DNA from: Cupriavidus sp. WGlv3
GTDB lineage: Bacteria > Pseudomonadota > Gammaproteobacteria > Burkholderiales > Burkholderiaceae
Assembly (NCBI RefSeq): GCF_023952475.1
Contig: NZ_JALHRX010000015.1
Span: 1-64,000, forward strand
Direction of reading: 5' to 3'
Length of the DNA: 64,000 bases
The position numbers and the translations under genes were made by a program. Numbering within the stretch: position 1 is the stretch's first letter; every line of letters starts with the position of its first letter. This document shows positions 7,402 to 16,114 of this stretch, in pieces. The notes under the pieces were generated by a model, which was not told where the DNA came from, did not search any database, and saw only the letters and a program-made list of their open reading frames with translations.

Positions 7402-9735
7402 ATGAAACCTACGCATGCTGCTGCCGATGTCCGCGGCCGCTTTCCCACGCTATCGCACTGGGGTGCCTATACGGCGGTGGTGGAAGGCGGGAGGCTGGTC
7501 GCGTGCGAGCCGTTTCTCGGCGACAGCGCGCCCTCACCGATCCTGCAATCCATGCCGGGGATGGTGCATTCGCCGCTGCGGGTCCGTCGGCCCGCGGTGC
7601 GGCGCGGCTGGCTGCGCAAGCGCGAGCACGCGCAGCGCAGCGAGCGGGGCAGCGATGACTTCGTTGAGGTGGACTGGGACACCGCGCTGGACCTGGTGGC
7701 GGGCGAGCTGGCGCGAGTACGCGGGGAGTACGGCAATGCTTCCATTTTTGGCGGCTCTTACGGCTGGTCTTCCGCAGGGCGCCTGCATCATGCACGCACG
7801 CTGACGCACCGCTTTCTGTTCGCAGGCGGCGGCTGCACCACGCAGGCGGGCAATTACAGCTGGGGTGCCGCGCAGTTCCTGCTGCCCCATGTGATCGGCA
7901 CCTACAAGCCGGTCACGGGGAGGGTGACCGACTGGCGCAGCGTTCTTGAACACACGGAGCTGTTCATCGCCTTTGGCGGCCTGCCGTTACGCAACACCCA
8001 GATCACTTCCGGCGGCGCGGGCGCGCACAGCTCGCAGGAATGGATCGAACGCGCAAAGCGATCAGGGGTAAAGTTTGTCGTAGTCAGCCCGACGCGCGCT
8101 GACATACCTCATGGCCTGCAGGCCCGCTGGGTGCCGATCCGGCCCAATACTGACACCGCGCTGATGCTGGGCATGGCGCACACGCTGCTGACGCGCGGCC
8201 TGCACGCGGCGGATTTTCTTTCGCGCTATTGCGAGGGCTTTGACGCATTCGCGGCCTATCTGCTGGGCCGCAACGACGGCCAGGCCAAGGACGCCCGCTG
8301 GGCGGAGTCGATCTGCGCGGTGCCGGCCGAGACCATCATCGAACTGGCCACCGAAGCAGCCCGGCAGCGCACCATGTTGAACTGCACATGGTCGTTGCAG
8401 CGCGCCCATCACGGCGAACAGCCGTACTGGGCCAGCATCGCGCTGGCCTCGATGCTGGGGCAGATCGGTCTGCCAGGCGGCGGCTTTGCGTTCGGGCATG
8501 GCTCCATCAACGGTGCCGGCACGCCCCGGCCCGACATCGCGGCCCCGGAGATGGGCGCGGGTACCAATCCCGCGCGCAGCGCCATCCCCGTCGCGCGTAT
8601 TTCGGACATGCTGCTGCACCCCGGGGAGCGCTACGACTTCAACGGCCGTGAAGGCACCTATCCGGATATACGCATGGTGTACTGGGCCGGCGGCAACCCG
8701 TTCCACCACCACCAGGATCTCAACCGGCTGGCACGGGCCTGGCAAGTGCCGGAGACGATCGTGGTGCATGACAGCTGGTGGACGCCCACCGCGCGGCGCG
8801 CGGACATTGTCCTGCCGGCCACGACCACGCTGGAGCGCAACGACATCGGCGGCTCGTCAAGAGACCGGTACGTGCTGGCGATGCATCAGGCGCTGCCGCC
8901 CCAGTACAGCAGCCGCAATGACTTCGACATCTATCGGGACCTGGCATTGCGTGCCGGCTGCGAGTTGACGTTCACCGAAGGCCGCGATGAATTCGCCTGG
9001 ATTCGCCATATCTACGACAGCATGGTGGAACGCTGGGCAGGGGCGGGCTTCGACGCGCCGCCATTTGAACAGTTCTGGGAGCAGGGGTACACGTGCTTGC
9101 CGCAGCCGGCTACGCCGTTCGTGCTGTTCTCGGACTTCCGTGCTGATCCGGAGGGCAGTCCGCTGAGCACACCCAGCGGCAAGATCGAGCTCTACTCCCG
9201 GCGCATTGGCGAATTCGGCTACCAGGATTGCCCTCCGCATCCGTCCTGGCTGCCGCCTGCCGAATGGCTCGGAGATGCCGCAGCCCGGCGCTGGCCGTTG
9301 CACCTGATTACATCCCAGCCGGCCGATAAGCTGCACTCCCAGCTGGACGCGGGTAGCCACTCCCTGGCAATGAAGGTCCGGGGCCGGCAGGCAATCCATA
9401 TACACCCGCTGGACGCGGCGGAGCGCGGCATCGCGCAGGACGCAATCGTACGCGTGTTCAACGAGCGCGGGGCATGTCTGGCGGGCGCGCGTCTGGACGA
9501 TGCACTGATGCGCGGCGTCGTGGTGATGTCGACCGGTGCCTGGTTCGATGCGAGCGACGGTTCGCTTGAACGCCATGGCAATCCCAACGTCCTGACGATG
9601 GACCGCGGCACCTCAGCCCTGGCCCAGGGGTGCAGCGCGCATTCCGCGCTGGTCGAGATCGCGCCGTGGGTCAACGGGAACCCGCCGGAGGTTCGTGCCT
9701 TCGACGCGCCGCAGGTGTCGCCGACGGCTGATTGA
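7402..9735 (+). CDS. Molybdopterin oxidoreductase, biotin/methionine sulfoxide reductase (BisC) type
   Basis: A 777-residue DMSO-reductase-family molybdoenzyme. The start at 7402 is set by GGAGGAG 8-14 nt upstream; the frame opens earlier at 7324 without support. There is no twin-arginine signal and no N-terminal 4Fe-4S cysteine cluster, which fits cytoplasmic BisC rather than periplasmic DMSO or TMAO reductase. GSYGWSSAGRLHHA (118-131) contains Ser124 at the position that ligates molybdenum. HGSINGAGTPRPD and YWAGGNPFHHHQDLNRL bind the bis-MGD cofactor. BisC of E. coli reduces biotin sulfoxide and free methionine S-sulfoxide. It is divergent from the PLP lyase cluster, pointing to reduction of a sulfoxide amino acid before cleavage; the substrate is inferred. 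Confidence 0.88.
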   Translation: MKPTHAAADVRGRFPTLSHWGAYTAVVEGGRLVACEPFLGDSAPSPILQSMPGMVHSPLRVRRPAVRRGWLRKREHAQRSERGSDDFVEVDWDTALDLVAGELARVRGEYGNASIFGGSYGWSSAGRLHHARTLTHRFLFAGGGCTTQAGNYSWGAAQFLLPHVIGTYKPVTGRVTDWRSVLEHTELFIAFGGLPLRNTQITSGGAGAHSSQEWIERAKRSGVKFVVVSPTRADIPHGLQARWVPIRPNTDTALMLGMAHTLLTRGLHAADFLSRYCEGFDAFAAYLLGRNDGQAKDARWAESICAVPAETIIELATEAARQRTMLNCTWSLQRAHHGEQPYWASIALASMLGQIGLPGGGFAFGHGSINGAGTPRPDIAAPEMGAGTNPARSAIPVARISDMLLHPGERYDFNGREGTYPDIRMVYWAGGNPFHHHQDLNRLARAWQVPETIVVHDSWWTPTARRADIVLPATTTLERNDIGGSSRDRYVLAMHQALPPQYSSRNDFDIYRDLALRAGCELTFTEGRDEFAWIRHIYDSMVERWAGAGFDAPPFEQFWEQGYTCLPQPATPFVLFSDFRADPEGSPLSTPSGKIELYSRRIGEFGYQDCPPHPSWLPPAEWLGDAAARRWPLHLITSQPADKLHSQLDAGSHSLAMKVRGRQAIHIHPLDAAERGIAQDAIVRVFNERGACLAGARLDDALMRGVVVMSTGAWFDASDGSLERHGNPNVLTMDRGTSALAQGCSAHSALVEIAPWVNGNPPEVRAFDAPQVSPTAD

Positions 9736-9799
9736 AGCGCGGGGCGGCGCCGTTCCCGTTACACCTGCCTCGCGCACGAGCGTTCGCGCGAGGCTGCGG

Positions 9800-10147
9800 T
9801 CAGGAAGTTGAGTGCGCCACCCCATATTGCGACGACAGGTATCGACGAATATGGTCGGGCGAGTCGACGAATCGCGTTTGGCCGTGCATGCGGAACTCCA
9901 CGCTGTCGTCGACCGGCTTGCGTCCGGCGCCGAGCACCAGAACAGGGGCGGACTGGTTTGCCTCGCCGATCAGGTCGACGATTGCCTTGCGAGGCCGCTG
10001 CGCATCGATATATTCGACGTCAATCTGGCTACGCAACTGCGGGAAAAAGCTAAGCAGGCCTTCGATGGCAACGGCGTCGCCGCAATAGAAGGGGCCTTCC
10101 AGGCCTTGCGTAAAACCGGGGCGGAGCATCAGTAGCTTGTCTTTCAC
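9800..10147 (-). CDS. DUF3088 family protein
   Basis: A 115-residue cytoplasmic protein. The sequence LRPGF...FYCGDAVAIEGLL and the later IVDLIGEANQSAPVLVL fit the DUF3088 family, whose function is unknown; the N-terminus looks thioredoxin-like (beta strand then a single cysteine in FYCGD, where homologues often have a Cys pair). The GTG at 10147 is preferred because GAGAGA lies just before it, although a GTG at 10159 is also in frame. It is convergent with the molybdoenzyme gene (64-bp gap) and divergent from the FtrA-like regulator. The duplicated operator-like element lies 70 nt upstream. Confidence 0.72.
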   Translation of the reverse strand: MKDKLLMLRPGFTQGLEGPFYCGDAVAIEGLLSFFPQLRSQIDVEYIDAQRPRKAIVDLIGEANQSAPVLVLGAGRKPVDDSVEFRMHGQTRFVDSPDHIRRYLSSQYGVAHSTS

Positions 10148-10216
10148 TTTCTCTCTCACTGTAGATTAAGTTTCTGGCGGACTCTGCTCCCCGTCGGGTC
10201 GCGATCCACCGAGCCA

Positions 10217-10290
10217 AGGATAGGGATCGCGGGTTGAATGAACTAGTGGCACGAACGACAATTTTCGTCTGGATCATGCCAAAGTGTGCC
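10217..10290. promoter_or_regulatory. Copy 1 of a 74-bp duplicated upstream region with Lrp-like palindrome
   Basis: This 74-bp stretch aligns without gaps to 11952-12025 at 60 of 74 positions. Its core, at 10253-10270, reads GAACGACAATTTTCGTCT, a partly degenerate version of the palindrome in copy 2. It lies between the divergent DUF3088 and FtrA-like genes, so it probably lets the neighbouring Lrp/AsnC protein control them. The repeat is read directly from the sequence; the binding partner is inferred. Confidence 0.65.
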
Positions 10291-10382
10291 GCATCGTGAT
10301 CCGCAGCGCGTGGGTGCACCGGATATCCTCGCGGTGCGCTGCAACTGCCACGTTTCGACGCTTGCGGGACCCGAGGCAGCTG

Positions 10383-11423
10383 ATGCAAAATCCCGGCGAG
10401 ATGGCATCAATACCTATTACTACCCGCATCGTGCCAAGGAAGGAAACGCAATCGGGCACCAATGGGGGGCTTGTCGCGGTCGTCGTCTACGACGGCCTGA
10501 GCCTCTTCGAATTCGGCTGCGCCGTTGAAGTGTTCGGTATGCCCAGGCCGGAAATGGGAGAGGCGTGGTATCGCTTCGCGACCTGTTCGGCAGAGCTCGG
10601 GACGTTGCGCGGGCCGGGTGGCATCCAGGTCCAGGCTGACGGTGGCCTTGAACTTCTGGCGAAGGCGAAGACGATCATCATCCCCGGCTGGCGCGATATT
10701 GAAGCGGAAGTGCCAACCGAGCTCTGCCGTGCCTTGCGAAAGGCGAACAAGCGGGGGGCGAGAATCATGTCGATCTGCACCGGTGCCTTTGTCCTGGCCG
10801 CAGCAGGATTGCTCGACGGCAAGCGCGCGACTACGCACTGGCGGCACGCGGCAACGCTAGCGGAGCGATATCCGGAAATCCGGGTAGAGGCAGATGTGCT
10901 CTACGTCGATGCCGACGATGTCCTGACTTCGGCCGGAAGTGCAGCAGGAATCGATCTGTGCCTGCACCTGATCCGCCGGGACTTCGGCCCGCGCGCAGCC
11001 AATCAGGTCGCACGCCGACTTGTCATGCCGCCACACCGTGAAGGCGGCCAAGCCCAGTACATTGCCGAACCGGTCTCGAAGCGCAGCAACGCCTCGCTGG
11101 CACCGCTGGCGGACGCGGTGCGCGCAACCTTGGACCAAGACTGGCCGATTGCCAGGATGGCAAGGCAAGCGGCAATGAGTGCCCGCACCTTCCAGCGGCA
11201 CTTTGCCAGTATGATGGGAATGCCGCCTGGAGAGTGGTTGCTGATAGAACGCCTGAGCCGGGCGAGGGTGTTGCTCGAAGAGACCGATGCGTCCGTGGAT
11301 GACATCGCGGTGCAAGTGGGGTTCGGCGCTGCAGCCACGTTGCGCAATCACTTCCGGATCCGGTTTGGAACCAGTCCCGGATACTACAGGCGGCGTTTCA
11401 GCACCTCTGCGCTTTCAGCATGA
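10383..11423 (+). CDS. FtrA/GlxA-family transcriptional regulator
   Basis: A 346-residue regulator with two domains. Residues about 25-185 form a DJ-1/PfpI (class I glutamine amidotransferase-like) ligand domain, with MSICTGAFVLAAAGLLDGKRATTHW carrying the nucleophile-elbow cysteine. Residues about 235-335 form an AraC/XylS DNA-binding domain with two helix-turn-helix motifs (IARMARQAAMSARTFQRHF and VDDIAVQVGFGAAATLRNHF). The ATG at 10383 has GAGG 8 nt upstream; ATG 10401 is an alternative. Such proteins activate nearby catabolic genes. It is convergent with the Lrp gene (12-bp gap), and its upstream region holds copy 1 of the duplicated element. Confidence 0.88.
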   Translation: MQNPGEMASIPITTRIVPRKETQSGTNGGLVAVVVYDGLSLFEFGCAVEVFGMPRPEMGEAWYRFATCSAELGTLRGPGGIQVQADGGLELLAKAKTIIIPGWRDIEAEVPTELCRALRKANKRGARIMSICTGAFVLAAAGLLDGKRATTHWRHAATLAERYPEIRVEADVLYVDADDVLTSAGSAAGIDLCLHLIRRDFGPRAANQVARRLVMPPHREGGQAQYIAEPVSKRSNASLAPLADAVRATLDQDWPIARMARQAAMSARTFQRHFASMMGMPPGEWLLIERLSRARVLLEETDASVDDIAVQVGFGAAATLRNHFRIRFGTSPGYYRRRFSTSALSA

Positions 11424-11435
11424 CCGGTTGCCGGC

Positions 11436-11900
11436 TTAGGCGTAATCCAAGGGTAGCGCAGTGGTGTACTTGATCTGTTCCATGGCAAAGCTGGAGCTGA
11501 CATCGGCTAGCTCCGCCCCCTGGATCAGCTTCTTGTAGACCCGATCATAGGCCGCAATATCCGGCACTACCACGCGCAGCAGGTAATCGGTATCGCCGGC
11601 CATCCGGTAAAGCTCGGTTACTTCCGGGATCGATGCCACCAATCCATGGAACAGCTTGATCCAATTCAGGTTGTGCTGGCTGGTACGCACCGAGACAAAG
11701 ACCGTGACACCGGCATTCAACGCGTCTGCGTCCAGCAAGGCAACCCGCTTGCGAATAATGCCGGCCTCTTCCAGCTTTTGGATGCGGCGCCAGCAGGGCG
11801 TCGAGGTCAGGCCGACGCGGTCCCCGATTTCCGTTACGGGGACAGTGGCGTCGTCCTGCAGGATGGCAAGGATTTGTTTATCGTAGCGGTCCATGTCCAT
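11436..11900 (-). CDS. Lrp/AsnC-family transcriptional regulator
   Basis: A 154-residue Lrp/AsnC protein starting MDMDRYDKQILAIL. Residues 1-60 form the winged helix (VTEIGDRVGLTSTPCWRRIQKLEEAGII) and the rest is the RAM/ACT-like amino-acid-binding and oligomerisation domain (GDTDYLLRVVVPDIAAYDRVY). These regulators sense an amino acid and usually control their own gene and an amino-acid catabolic or transport gene. The near-perfect palindrome at 11988-12005, 88 nt upstream, is a natural autoregulatory site. A second Met two codons later is an equally possible start. Ligand unknown; nearby pheC, FtrA-like and D-amino-acid genes are candidate targets. Confidence 0.92.
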   Translation of the reverse strand: MDMDRYDKQILAILQDDATVPVTEIGDRVGLTSTPCWRRIQKLEEAGIIRKRVALLDADALNAGVTVFVSVRTSQHNLNWIKLFHGLVASIPEVTELYRMAGDTDYLLRVVVPDIAAYDRVYKKLIQGAELADVSSSFAMEQIKYTTALPLDYA

Positions 11901-11951
11901 TAGCTGGCTGTGTCCGAGGCATGAGAAAAATCGAGGCGGAGCCACGAGCAC

Positions 11952-12025
11952 AGGATAGGGAGCCGGGGTTTAACGGACTAGTGGTGCGAACGACAATTTG
12001 CGTTCATATCATGCCAAAGTGAGCC
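11952..12025. promoter_or_regulatory. Copy 2 of the duplicated region; Lrp-like palindrome GAACG-N8-CGTTC
   Basis: This stretch matches 10217-10290 at 60 of 74 bases. The core GAACGACAATTTGCGTTC (11988-12005) is a palindrome at 14 of 18 positions: arms GAACG/CGTTC around a central AATT. That size and an A/T-rich centre are usual for Lrp/AsnC dimers. It is 88 nt upstream of the lrp start on the minus strand, fitting autoregulation. Confidence 0.68.
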
Positions 12026-12154
12026 ACCTGGACAACGGCAGTCCGATTCCACTGCCGCCACGCCCGGGTTGATGGCCTTAGCAGGCCTACCCGCAAGGCA
12101 TCAACGCATGGGCCAAAGGCCATTGGGGTATCTGCGTCGATCGCATGCAAAACG

Positions 12155-12952
12155 CTACTTCCCCAGCCATGCCGCGCGGCGCGCATCGAATTCCCCGCCG
12201 GCCCTGGCGAGGTGCAGCCACTGGTCGACGTACCGCTTGAACACCTCGTCGCCATTGGGCAGCAGATAACCCATTTCAGCGTACTGCAGCGGCTTGTCGG
12301 GATTGACCGCGCACAGCTCGGGATGGGCCTTGCTCTGGACGATGGCTTCGGCGGCCTCGGTGACGAAGACGTCGGCATTGCCCCGGATCACCTCGTCGAA
12401 GATCGTCAGGTTGTCCTTGTGCATGGTCAGCCTGGCCTGGGACAGGTGCGTGCGGGCGAAGCGCTCGTTGCTGCCGCCGGGATTGGCGATCACGCGCACG
12501 CCGGGCCGGTTGATGGCCTCCACGGTCTGGAAGCGCTGCACATTCTCGCAGCGCGTGATCGGTGTCTTGCCATTGACCATGTAGGGCGCGCTGAAATAGG
12601 CCTGCCTCTGGCGTTCCAGCGACACCGAGATGCCGCCGGCGCCGATATCGCATTTGCCGCTGACGAAATCCGGCATCAGCGTGGCCCAGCTGGTCTTGAC
12701 GAATTGCGGTTTGGCGCCGAGCGAGCTGGCCAGCGACGTCATCAGGTCCACGTCGAGTCCTTCGTACTGGCCTTCCGACTTCATGAAGCTGAAGGGCTTG
12801 TAATCGCCCGGCGTGCAGACGCGCAGCACGCCGGATTGCGCGACGCGGGTCATGGTGGGTGACAGTCCGGCGGCCGGCGTGGCCGGCTGCGAGAACACGG
12901 GGGCGGCGCAGAGCAGGGCAACGGCGCTGACGATCGTCCTTGTCATTGGCAT
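12155..12952 (-). CDS. pheC: Periplasmic cyclohexadienyl dehydratase (prephenate/arogenate dehydratase)
   Basis: A 265-residue secreted protein with the periplasmic-binding-protein fold. The signal peptide is about residues 1-21, ending APVFSQ. The mature chain has GVLRVCTPGDYKPFSF, SWATLMPDF, GKTPITRC, PGVRVIANPGGSNERFAR, HPELCAV and FKRYVDQWLHLA, which match from memory the run of conserved blocks in Pseudomonas aeruginosa PheC. PheC turns prephenate into phenylpyruvate or arogenate into phenylalanine in the periplasm. It belongs to the amino-acid solute-receptor superfamily, so plain automatic annotation would call it a transporter binding protein. No ABC permease is adjacent, which supports the enzyme call. 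It sits next to the Lrp gene. Confidence 0.82.
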   Translation of the reverse strand: MPMTRTIVSAVALLCAAPVFSQPATPAAGLSPTMTRVAQSGVLRVCTPGDYKPFSFMKSEGQYEGLDVDLMTSLASSLGAKPQFVKTSWATLMPDFVSGKCDIGAGGISVSLERQRQAYFSAPYMVNGKTPITRCENVQRFQTVEAINRPGVRVIANPGGSNERFARTHLSQARLTMHKDNLTIFDEVIRGNADVFVTEAAEAIVQSKAHPELCAVNPDKPLQYAEMGYLLPNGDEVFKRYVDQWLHLARAGGEFDARRAAWLGK

Positions 12953-13070
12953 TTTCGTTTTTCTCTGGGTGGGATTCGGGAATAGAGCCAGGGCGGCATG
13001 CGGAAATATATCGCATGGGCCTGCCCGGGGCGCATGTCGTCAGCCGATAGGCATCGAGCCGCCGGCGGCC

Positions 13071-13970
13071 TTATTCCCGGCTCGGCACGTAAGTCGACGA
13101 CTGACCGAAGATCCAGCTCAGTGCCAGTCCGGCGGCAAAGGCGTCCTTCTGGCGCACCAGCGGGCTGTCCTCGAAGCTGGCGCCGTCGAGCCGGTCGTAG
13201 CGGACGAAGGCGCCGAACCAGACATGGCGGAAGCGCTTGGACAACGAAGCCAGCGCCATGCTGCCGGAGTAGCCGCCTCGAGCGGCGTAGGCCGGACGGG
13301 CCGCGGTGGCGAATTGCTCGTCGACGGAATAGAAATACTGGTTGTAGCGCGCGGTCGAGAACAGCGGACCCGCCATCAGGCCCAGGTTCCAGCCGGCGAG
13401 GCCGCCGACATTGGCAACGTCGAGGTTCAGGTTGGGCGAGAAGATCCAGCCGATCGCCTTGGGCGACGATTCCACGGTCACTGCCAGCCGTACGGGCAGG
13501 CGCAAATCCAGCCTGGTACGGTCCTCGGCGGAATGCCACAGCGTCACCGCCAGCGACGGCCCGATTTCCACCGCGGTCTTGAGATCCGGCATGCCGCGGC
13601 GGACTTCATCCTGGCTGCTCTTGACCGGTAGCGAGAGGCCGAGGCTGACATTGAGCTCGATCCGGTCGCTGTCGAACAGCTTGCCGCGCACCCCGTTGCG
13701 GTCCGCGCGCAGATGCTCGCCGCGGTAGACAAAGTAGGGGACCGGAAACAACAGGTTGGCGCGCGAGTCCGAGCCGCGGTAGTGCGGCAGGGTGATGCCG
13801 CCGACCCCAAGCCCGGCCTCCCACAACGGCCGCTCGATGGCATCGAAATCCTGCGCCGCGCAGGTGGTTGCGAATGCCGCGGCAATGGCCGGGAGAGTGC
13901 GCCAGCGCTTGCGCTGCCCGGTCTGTGGCGAAGCATGCCGTGATCGGCTGGCGCAATACCCGGCTCGCAT
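13071..13970 (-). CDS. MipA/OmpV family outer-membrane protein
   Basis: A 299-residue predicted outer-membrane beta-barrel of the MipA/OmpV family. The chosen ATG at 13970 follows CGGAG; the open frame extends to 14057. A cleavable signal ends near ATTCAAQ (about residue 39). The family blocks WEAGLGVGGITLPHYRGSD, FPVPYFVYRGEHLRADRNGV and the closing AAGLALSWIFGQSS can be seen. MipA in E. coli scaffolds murein synthases, while other members respond to envelope stress or antibiotics. It lies between pheC and a small unknown gene, all on the minus strand, with no obvious functional link. Confidence 0.88.
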   Translation of the reverse strand: MRAGYCASRSRHASPQTGQRKRWRTLPAIAAAFATTCAAQDFDAIERPLWEAGLGVGGITLPHYRGSDSRANLLFPVPYFVYRGEHLRADRNGVRGKLFDSDRIELNVSLGLSLPVKSSQDEVRRGMPDLKTAVEIGPSLAVTLWHSAEDRTRLDLRLPVRLAVTVESSPKAIGWIFSPNLNLDVANVGGLAGWNLGLMAGPLFSTARYNQYFYSVDEQFATAARPAYAARGGYSGSMALASLSKRFRHVWFGAFVRYDRLDGASFEDSPLVRQKDAFAAGLALSWIFGQSSTYVPSRE

Positions 13971-14072
13971 ATCGTGGCTCCGGAGGAACTTCGTGGAAAG
14001 GCGGGGGAAAACCGGGCAGGACGGATACCTGGGCAAGTATAGCCAGAGCGCGGCCATCTGCGCGGTTTCGGT

Positions 14073-14324
14073 TCAGCCGCGGTACTTTTCCCACATCTCC
14101 CGCACGATCGATTCCGGCGGCGGCGGCGTCGCCGCGAAACCGGCGACATTGCCGAACACCCGGGCTATGCGGCGCCGGAACGAATCGAGGTCAGCCGTGG
14201 GGCCCGGCGATGCACGGTCGATATCGATGATGGTATGCAGCTGCCCGGCGGAAAGCGCGGCGATCGCACGCCACAGGTCTTCCGGGCTGGACAGCGGCTG
14301 GGCGATACCAGGCATGGCAAGCAT
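14073..14324 (-). CDS. Small hypothetical protein downstream of the sulfite/nitrite reductase
   Basis: An 83-residue soluble protein with no family recognised. It begins 18 bp after the reductase stop codon, and GGAG lies 7 nt before the ATG, so it is probably translated from the same transcript. The chain is mixed: an N-terminal helical stretch (SSPEDLWRAIAALSAGQLHTII), then DLDSFRRRIARVFGNVAGF, and a basic tail ending MWEKYRG. There are no cysteines, so it is not an iron-sulfur or heme ligand donor. A role in supporting the reductase is conceivable from position only. Confidence 0.6.
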   Translation of the reverse strand: MLAMPGIAQPLSSPEDLWRAIAALSAGQLHTIIDIDRASPGPTADLDSFRRRIARVFGNVAGFAATPPPPESIVREMWEKYRG

Positions 14325-14342
14325 CGGTGATCTCCACGCGGA

Positions 14343-16088
14343 TCATGAAGGCTGGTGCGGCGCCGCCGCGCGCTGGTTGCCGTCCGGGTACACGGCCGCC
14401 TGGAACGGTGCCAGGCCGATCCGCGCGACCACGTCGACGAAGCGCTCGGCATCGCTGTCGCGGTGCGCCAGGTAGACGCCGATCAGCTTCTCGATCACGT
14501 CTGGCACCTGCTCTTGCGCGAACGAGGGGCCGATGATGCGGCCGATCGCCGCGCCGCCGCCGGCGTGGCCGTCCTGGCTGTCGGCGCCGTTCTGCCGGCC
14601 GCCGAGGGTGACCTGGTACCAGGCCGCGCCGGCCTTGTCGACGCCGAGGATGCCGATATGGCCGACATGGTGGTGCCCGCACGAGTTGATGCAGCCCGAG
14701 ATGTTGAGGTCGAGCTCGCCGATGTCGTGCACGTGGTCGAGATCCTCGAAGCGTTCCTGGATCGCCTGCGCCAGCGGAATCGACACCGCATTGGCGAGCG
14801 AGCAGAAGTCGCCGCCGGGGCAGGCGATGATGTTGGTGATCCTGCCGACATTGGGCGTGGCCAGGCCGGCCGCATCGAGCGCGCGCCACAGCGCGGGCAG
14901 GCCGCTGCGACGCACGTCGGCCAGGATCAGGTTCTGCTCGTGCGAGACCCGCAGCTCGCCAAAGCCGTAGCGATCGGCGAGGTCGGCCATCAGCTCCATC
15001 TGCGCGGCGGTAATGTCGCCCGGCGCGCGGCCGGTGGCCTTGAGCGATGCGGTCACCGCGGCGTAGCCGGCTACGCGGTGCGGATGGACGTTGCTGCGCA
15101 GCCAGAGCCGGAACGCGCGGTCGGTGCGGGCGAGTTCGGCGCTTTCATCGGCGCCTCCATCGTCGACTTCATCGGCATCGTCCGCCGCGGCGGGATCATA
15201 AGGCGGCACCGTGAAGCGCGCCGCCACCGACGCGACAAAGTCTTCGGTGACGGTATCCGGGCCCCCGCGGATGCGCTGCCACTGCTCCGCGACCTGCTCG
15301 CGGAACACCTCCGGAGTGAGATCCTTCACCAGGATCTTGATGCGCGCCTTGTACTTGTTGTCGCGCCTGCCATGCAGGTTGTAGACGCGCAGCGTCGCCT
15401 GCAGATAGGTCAGCAGGTCCTGCCAGGCGACGAAGGGATTGATCAGCTTGCCGACCATGGGCGTGCGCCCCATGCCGCCGCCGACCCACACGCGAAAGCC
15501 GACCTGGCCGTCCTGCTCGACCGCCTGCAGCCCGATGTCATGTACGCCGACCGCGGCCCGGTCGGTAGTGGCGCCGCTGATCGCAATCTTGAACTTGCGC
15601 GGCAGGTAGGCGAACTCGGGGTGCAGCATCGACCATTGCCGCACGATCTCGCACCATACCAGCGGGTTCACCAGCTCGTCGGGCGCGATGCCGGCGAAGT
15701 GGTCGGTGGTGGTGTTGCGAATGCAGTTGCCGCTGGTCTGGATCGCGTGCATCTGCACGGTGGCGAGCTCCGCGAGGATCGCGGGTGCGTCTTCCAGGCG
15801 GGGCCAGTTGAACTGCAGGTTCTGCCGCGTGCTGAAGTGCCCGTAGCCACGGTCCCAGCGGCGCGCGATCTCCGCCAGCTTGCGCAGCTGCCTAGACGCC
15901 AGCATGCCGTAGGGGATAGCGACGCGCAGCATCGGGGCATGGCGCTGGATATACAGGCCATTCTGCAGCCGCAGCACGCGGAACTCTTCCTCGTCGAGTT
16001 CGCCGTCGAGAAAGCGGCGGGTCTGGTCGGTGAACTGCACGACCCGCTCGTCGACCAGCCGCTGGTCGATCTCGTCATAGACATACAT
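14343..16088 (-). CDS. Siroheme nitrite/sulfite reductase (hemoprotein)
   Basis: A 581-residue siroheme/4Fe-4S reductase that carries out six-electron reduction of sulfite to sulfide or nitrite to ammonia. The start at 16088 follows GAGGAGA. Two half-domains are visible: the first ferredoxin-like/siroheme half contains YGHFSTRQNLQFNWP and TSGNCIRNTTTDHFAG (about 75-135), and the second holds the cluster cysteines in IACPGGDFCSLA and NISGCINSCGHHHVGHIG (about 425-505). An acidic, low-complexity linker (AAADDADEVDDGGADES) separates them. The gene lies 26 bp after cyoD on the same strand, so it may be read through from the oxidase operon. Whether the substrate is sulfite or nitrite cannot be decided here. 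Confidence 0.88.
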   Translation of the reverse strand: MYVYDEIDQRLVDERVVQFTDQTRRFLDGELDEEEFRVLRLQNGLYIQRHAPMLRVAIPYGMLASRQLRKLAEIARRWDRGYGHFSTRQNLQFNWPRLEDAPAILAELATVQMHAIQTSGNCIRNTTTDHFAGIAPDELVNPLVWCEIVRQWSMLHPEFAYLPRKFKIAISGATTDRAAVGVHDIGLQAVEQDGQVGFRVWVGGGMGRTPMVGKLINPFVAWQDLLTYLQATLRVYNLHGRRDNKYKARIKILVKDLTPEVFREQVAEQWQRIRGGPDTVTEDFVASVAARFTVPPYDPAAADDADEVDDGGADESAELARTDRAFRLWLRSNVHPHRVAGYAAVTASLKATGRAPGDITAAQMELMADLADRYGFGELRVSHEQNLILADVRRSGLPALWRALDAAGLATPNVGRITNIIACPGGDFCSLANAVSIPLAQAIQERFEDLDHVHDIGELDLNISGCINSCGHHHVGHIGILGVDKAGAAWYQVTLGGRQNGADSQDGHAGGGAAIGRIIGPSFAQEQVPDVIEKLIGVYLAHRDSDAERFVDVVARIGLAPFQAAVYPDGNQRAAAPHQPS

Positions 16089-16114
16089 GGTGAAGGTCTC
16101 CTCGCGCCCGCGCG

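Noticed and set aside
12997..13017. CATGCG-N9-CGCATG inverted repeat upstream of pheC
   Set aside because: A 6-bp arm occurs easily by chance in GC-rich DNA, and there is no second copy or T run to support an operator or terminator.
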